This document shows positions 14,599 to 16,971 of a stretch of DNA of 16,971 bases, in pieces (position 1 is the stretch's first letter; the number at the start of each line of letters is the position of its first letter). A program made the position numbers and the translations under genes. The notes beneath the pieces are model-generated. The model worked only from the letters and a program-made list of their open reading frames with translations. It had not been told where the DNA came from and did not search any database. The stretch comes from Dehalococcoidia bacterium UBA1123 (lineage in GTDB: Bacteria; Chloroflexota; Dehalococcoidia; Lucifugimonadales; UBA1123): assembly GCA_002313895.1 (NCBI GenBank), contig DCAW01000151.1:1-16971 (forward strand). Reading direction: 5' to 3'.

Positions 14599-16269
14599 CT
14601 ATTCCCACTCAATAGTGCCGGGCGGTTTGCTCGTGATGTCGTACACGACCCGGTTCACATTCGGAACTTCGTTGGCGATGCGGTTTGAAATCCGAGCCAA
14701 AACATCGTAAGGCAATCGCGCCCAGTCCGCTGTCATTGCGTCGTCGCTGGTGACAGCCCGGATTGCGACGACATGATCGTAAGTGCGGTAATCTCCAGAC
14801 ACCCCAACCGTTCGGGACTCGGTCAACACGGCGAATGACTGCCATAACTCCCGGTAAAGATCGTTGGCTTTCACTTCGTCCATTACCACCCAATCAGCCG
14901 CGCGCAGAGTCTCCAGTTTCTCTATCGTGACATCGCCCATAACTCTGATTGCCAGTCCTGGGCCAGGGAAGGGTTGTCGAAACACCATCTCTTCGGGCAG
15001 TCCCAACTCCAGGCCAACTTCGCGCACTTCGTCCTTGAACAGGTAGCGGAGAGGCTCTACGAGGCTCAGCCGCATGTGCTCGGGAAGACCGCCCACGTTG
15101 TGGTGGGTCTTGATTTTGGCTGAGACTTTGCTCTCACTAGTTTTGCTCTCGATCACGTCAGGGTAGAGCGTGCCTTGTGTGAGGAAGTCAACCTGTCCCA
15201 GTCTTGCAGCTTCTTCTTCAAAAACTCGGATGAATTCCTCGCCGATGATCTTGCGTTTGCGTTCCGGGTCAACGACCCCCTTGAGCGCTCCGAGAAAATG
15301 CTCTGCAGCGTCAACGTAGGCTAAATTGACCTTCAAATATCGCTCGAAAGTCGCCCGCACGCGCTCTGGCTCCTCACGACGCATCAGGCCATTGTCGACA
15401 AAAATGCAGGTGAGTTGGTCGCCCACGGCTCGGTGAACTAGAGTAGCCGCCACTGCGGAATCAACGCCACCGGACAGAGCGCATATGACTTTGCCGTCTC
15501 CTACCTGAGCGCGGATGCTCTCAATAGCTTCGGCCACGAAATTCCCTGGTGTCCAAAGCTGATGACATCCGCAAATTCCATAGAGGAAATTCTGGATGAT
15601 CGCTTTGCCTTCCGGAGTGTGGACGACTTCAGGATGGAACTGAATTCCGATTCTCTTGTTGTCATCACCCAATACTGCCATTGGTGAGTTATCTGAAAAC
15701 GCCAACGCCGAAAACCCCGGCGGAAGCTCTGTCACCTGGTCGCCGTGGCTCATCCAAACCGGCATCGACGCGGGCAGGCCATCGAACAATGGGAAATCGG
15801 TCGCATTTTGATGGATCACAGCGTGCCCAAACTCTCGTTTGGCGCCGGCATTAACCTTGCCGCCAAGTTGATGGACCATCGCCTGCATTCCGTAGCAGAT
15901 ACCCAACACAGGCAACCCGGATTCAAACACCCATGCGGGTGCAAGAGGCGCATCATCTTCGTAGACGCTTGCCGGGCCTCCGGATAGGATGATGCCCTTC
16001 GGGTTGAGATCCGCCACAGTTTCCCACGGGGCGTCGTGGGGTATGATTTCGCAGTAGACGTGGGCCTCTCGAATCCTTCTGGCTATCAGTCGGGAGTACT
16101 GAGACCCGAAATCCAACACCAGCAGCGTCTCTTGGTGCGCCTCGATGGGTTCGCTCTGATCCAGTCGCTGGCCGCTCAATTCCTGGGCGATTTCCAGGTA
16201 AGCGGAGACCTCAAGGTCATCGCTGGCGGCGATTCGTCTATTGGTGGTTAAATTGGAGTCTTCAGGCAT
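14599..16269 (-). CDS. guaA: GMP synthase (glutamine-hydrolysing)
   Basis: GuaA makes GMP from XMP, ATP and glutamine. The class I amidotransferase domain shows LLVLDFGSQYS (49-59), the nucleophile elbow GICYGMQ with Cys125, and FHPEVVHT with His212 and Glu214. The PP-loop ATP pyrophosphatase domain has CALSGGVDSAVA (SGGVDS 266-271), and the C-terminal dimerisation domain has QPFPGPGLAIRV and ends YDITSKPPGTIEWE. All catalytic residues are present. At 556 residues it is about 40 longer than usual: the first 45 residues are an acidic extension with no recognised domain. The ATG at 16269 has no Shine-Dalgarno, so the start is uncertain; TTG at codon 31 is an alternative. It is first in the purine unit, with the TfoX-like gene 3 nt behind it. 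Confidence 0.92.
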   Translation of the reverse strand: MPEDSNLTTNRRIAASDDLEVSAYLEIAQELSGQRLDQSEPIEAHQETLLVLDFGSQYSRLIARRIREAHVYCEIIPHDAPWETVADLNPKGIILSGGPASVYEDDAPLAPAWVFESGLPVLGICYGMQAMVHQLGGKVNAGAKREFGHAVIHQNATDFPLFDGLPASMPVWMSHGDQVTELPPGFSALAFSDNSPMAVLGDDNKRIGIQFHPEVVHTPEGKAIIQNFLYGICGCHQLWTPGNFVAEAIESIRAQVGDGKVICALSGGVDSAVAATLVHRAVGDQLTCIFVDNGLMRREEPERVRATFERYLKVNLAYVDAAEHFLGALKGVVDPERKRKIIGEEFIRVFEEEAARLGQVDFLTQGTLYPDVIESKTSESKVSAKIKTHHNVGGLPEHMRLSLVEPLRYLFKDEVREVGLELGLPEEMVFRQPFPGPGLAIRVMGDVTIEKLETLRAADWVVMDEVKANDLYRELWQSFAVLTESRTVGVSGDYRTYDHVVAIRAVTSDDAMTADWARLPYDVLARISNRIANEVPNVNRVVYDITSKPPGTIEWE

Positions 16270-16283
16270 AGTGAAATCAAGTT

Positions 16284-16297
16284 CAGGCTAGCGCCTG
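16284..16297. repeat. Inverted repeat CAGGC/GCCTG before guaA
   Basis: CAGGC (16284-16288) and GCCTG (16293-16297) are perfect 5-bp arms around TAGC. The dyad lies 15-28 bp upstream of the guaA ATG, overlaps the proposed guaA -10, and ends next to the extended -10 of the divergent tsaC promoter. It could be an operator that serves both; no known binding motif was recognised. Confidence 0.4.
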
Positions 16298-16314
16298 TGC
16301 TATACTCGGGTCAA
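16285..16314 (-). promoter_or_regulatory. Possible guaA-operon promoter
   Basis: On the minus strand TTGACC (16314-16309, 5 of 6) follows a T-rich tract that could act as an UP element. The -10 18 nt downstream is poor (TAGCCT, 16290-16285, 3 of 6). If used, the transcript would begin about 10 nt before the guaA ATG, which would fit the missing Shine-Dalgarno (near-leaderless mRNA). Confidence 0.35.
16298..16306 (+). promoter_or_regulatory. Extended -10 promoter toward tsaC
   Basis: TGCTATACT has the extended -10 TG dinucleotide, one spacer base and TATACT (5 of 6 to TATAAT). No good -35 is present, which is normal for extended -10 promoters. Transcription would start near 16313, about 160 nt before the tsaC start codon. 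Confidence 0.55.
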
Positions 16315-16331
16315 GCGAAAAAAGGTCGCTT
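16313..16331 (+). repeat. Short hairpin at the predicted 5' end of the tsaC transcript
   Basis: AAGCGA (16313-16318) and TCGCTT (16326-16331) form a perfect 6-bp stem with a 7-nt loop (AAAAAGG). It begins at the position where transcription from the extended -10 should start, so it may form a 5'-terminal stem. Confidence 0.45.
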
Positions 16332-16334
16332 CAG

Positions 16335-16421
16335 CGGCAGTGATTTTGACTTGATCCACCGATACGATCAGGTTCGCTCAGATGTCGTTCGCGAGACTCG
16401 CGACCGTATCAAATCGCGCCG
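16335..16421 (+). other. Potentially structured leader of tsaC
   Basis: Nested complementary segments are visible: CGGC (16335-16338) with GCCG (16418-16421), GATTT (16342-16346) with AAATC (16411-16415), GATACG (16361-16366) with CGTATC (16405-16410), and inside them the hairpin TCGCGA-GAC-TCGCGA (16389-16403). A competing stem TGATC/GATCA (16352-16356 with 16366-16370) shares bases with the third pair. I match this to no known riboswitch or RNA family. The same interval is also an open frame in phase with tsaC, so it could instead be coding or plain spacer. Confidence 0.35.
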
Positions 16422-16473
16422 GATTCATTGTCTAGCGAGAGACACGACACCTGTCGGCAAAGGCGATCTTCTC

Positions 16474-16971
16474 GTGACCAACAGCACACAAAACCCCTTA
16501 ATTGTCGAAGCCGTCCAAGTATTGAAAGCGGGTGGCGTCGCCGCCATACCTACCGACACGGTTTATGGTCTGGCCGCTCGAGCATTCGACCGATCGGCGA
16601 TTGGGAAAGTGTTCGACATAAAAGGCCGGAACTCCAAATCCCCATTGCCGCTATTGCTGGGGTCCATTGATATGATGGAGCAGTGCATCGCCGCATCATC
16701 TGATGCAGTAATGTTGCTCGCGGCGACGTTCTGGCCCGGCCCGCTGACCATCGTGGTTCCGAAGTCGGATCGAGTGTCAGACGAACTCACTGGCGGGTCG
16801 TCGACGGTAGGGTTGCGTGTTCCAGATCACGATGTTCCGAGGGCGCTGTCACTGTCGTTGGGAGAGCCAATCACAGGGACGAGCGCCAATTTCAGTGGCA
16901 AGCCAGCTTTCACGTCTTATTACGAAGTGAGAGTTGAAATGGCTCGTGAACTCGATTACATCTTCGATGGT
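16474..16971 (+). CDS. tsaC: L-threonylcarbamoyladenylate synthase (TsaC/Sua5/YrdC), N-terminal part
   Basis: The 166 codons present encode the YrdC-type domain that makes threonylcarbamoyl-AMP from threonine, bicarbonate and ATP for the universal t6A modification at position 37 of ANN-decoding tRNAs. Signatures are IPTDTVYGLAARA near the start, the basic FDIKGRNSKSPLPLLL patch, the TFWPGPLTIVVP segment, STVGLRVPDH and TGTSANFSGKP. The start is GTG with AAAGG (16459-16463) 10 nt upstream and gives the normal N-terminus. The frame continues open upstream without a stop to at least 16297, but that part resembles no YrdC sequence. The gene runs off the right edge, so whether it is the short TsaC or long Sua5 form cannot be seen. 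Confidence 0.9.
   Translation, partial: MTNSTQNPLIVEAVQVLKAGGVAAIPTDTVYGLAARAFDRSAIGKVFDIKGRNSKSPLPLLLGSIDMMEQCIAASSDAVMLLAATFWPGPLTIVVPKSDRVSDELTGGSSTVGLRVPDHDVPRALSLSLGEPITGTSANFSGKPAFTSYYEVRVEMARELDYIFDG

Noticed and set aside
16270..16473. Purine riboswitch or similar before guaA
   Set aside because: On the minus strand I find neither the three-stem core nor the conserved loop bases, and the predicted guaA leader is too short.
1..16971. tRNA, rRNA, CRISPR array, insertion sequence or attachment site
   Set aside because: No clover-leaf, regular spaced repeats, transposase motifs or terminal inverted repeats were seen on either strand.

Overview
The window is a dense bacterial segment with ordinary codon use, Shine-Dalgarno-type start sites, no introns, no mobile elements and no RNA genes. 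Protein style, mid GC content and gene mix (HAAS/PadR pair, DegV, zinc phospholipase C-like protein, DUF3105 protein, HisZ) suggest an uncultivated Chloroflexota of the Dehalococcoidia/SAR202 type. That assignment is inference from protein resemblance, not a search result.

Layout. (1) 1-361, minus: the N-terminal part of a type I signal peptidase, interrupted by an in-frame TAA just before the catalytic serine. (2) 627-1928, plus: a class III PLP aminotransferase of the glutamate-1-semialdehyde aminomutase type. (3) 4212-1946, minus: a three-gene unit, PadR regulator, HAAS-domain multi-pass membrane protein, DegV fatty-acid-binding protein, with a good promoter whose -10 is overlapped by a small palindrome. 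(4) 4479-10579, plus: a histidine operon hisZ-hisG-(phospholipase C-like)-hisD-hisC-hisB with very tight or overlapping junctions and mostly GTG/TTG starts. (5) 16269-10591, minus: a purine unit guaA - TfoX-N-like ORF - purD::purE fusion - purC - DUF3105 membrane protein - purS. (6) 16474-end, plus: the start of a TsaC/Sua5 gene, divergent from guaA.

The two biosynthetic clusters converge with 11 bp between hisB and purS. The his operon covers the first step (HisG with HisZ), the dehydratase (HisB), the aminotransferase (HisC) and the final oxidation (HisD); hisI/E, hisA, hisH and hisF must lie elsewhere. The purine unit covers PurD, PurE, PurC, the small PurS subunit of FGAM synthase, and GuaA; purF, purN, purL, purQ, purM, purK, purB and purH are not here.

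The points most worth a second look are the nonsense codon in the signal peptidase gene, a HisZ-type protein next to a long-form HisG that should not need it, a linker-free PurD-PurE fusion that keeps a complete internal ribosome-binding site and start codon, and a potentially structured leader with an extended -10 promoter in front of tsaC. No defence system, CRISPR array or clearly unprecedented system is visible.
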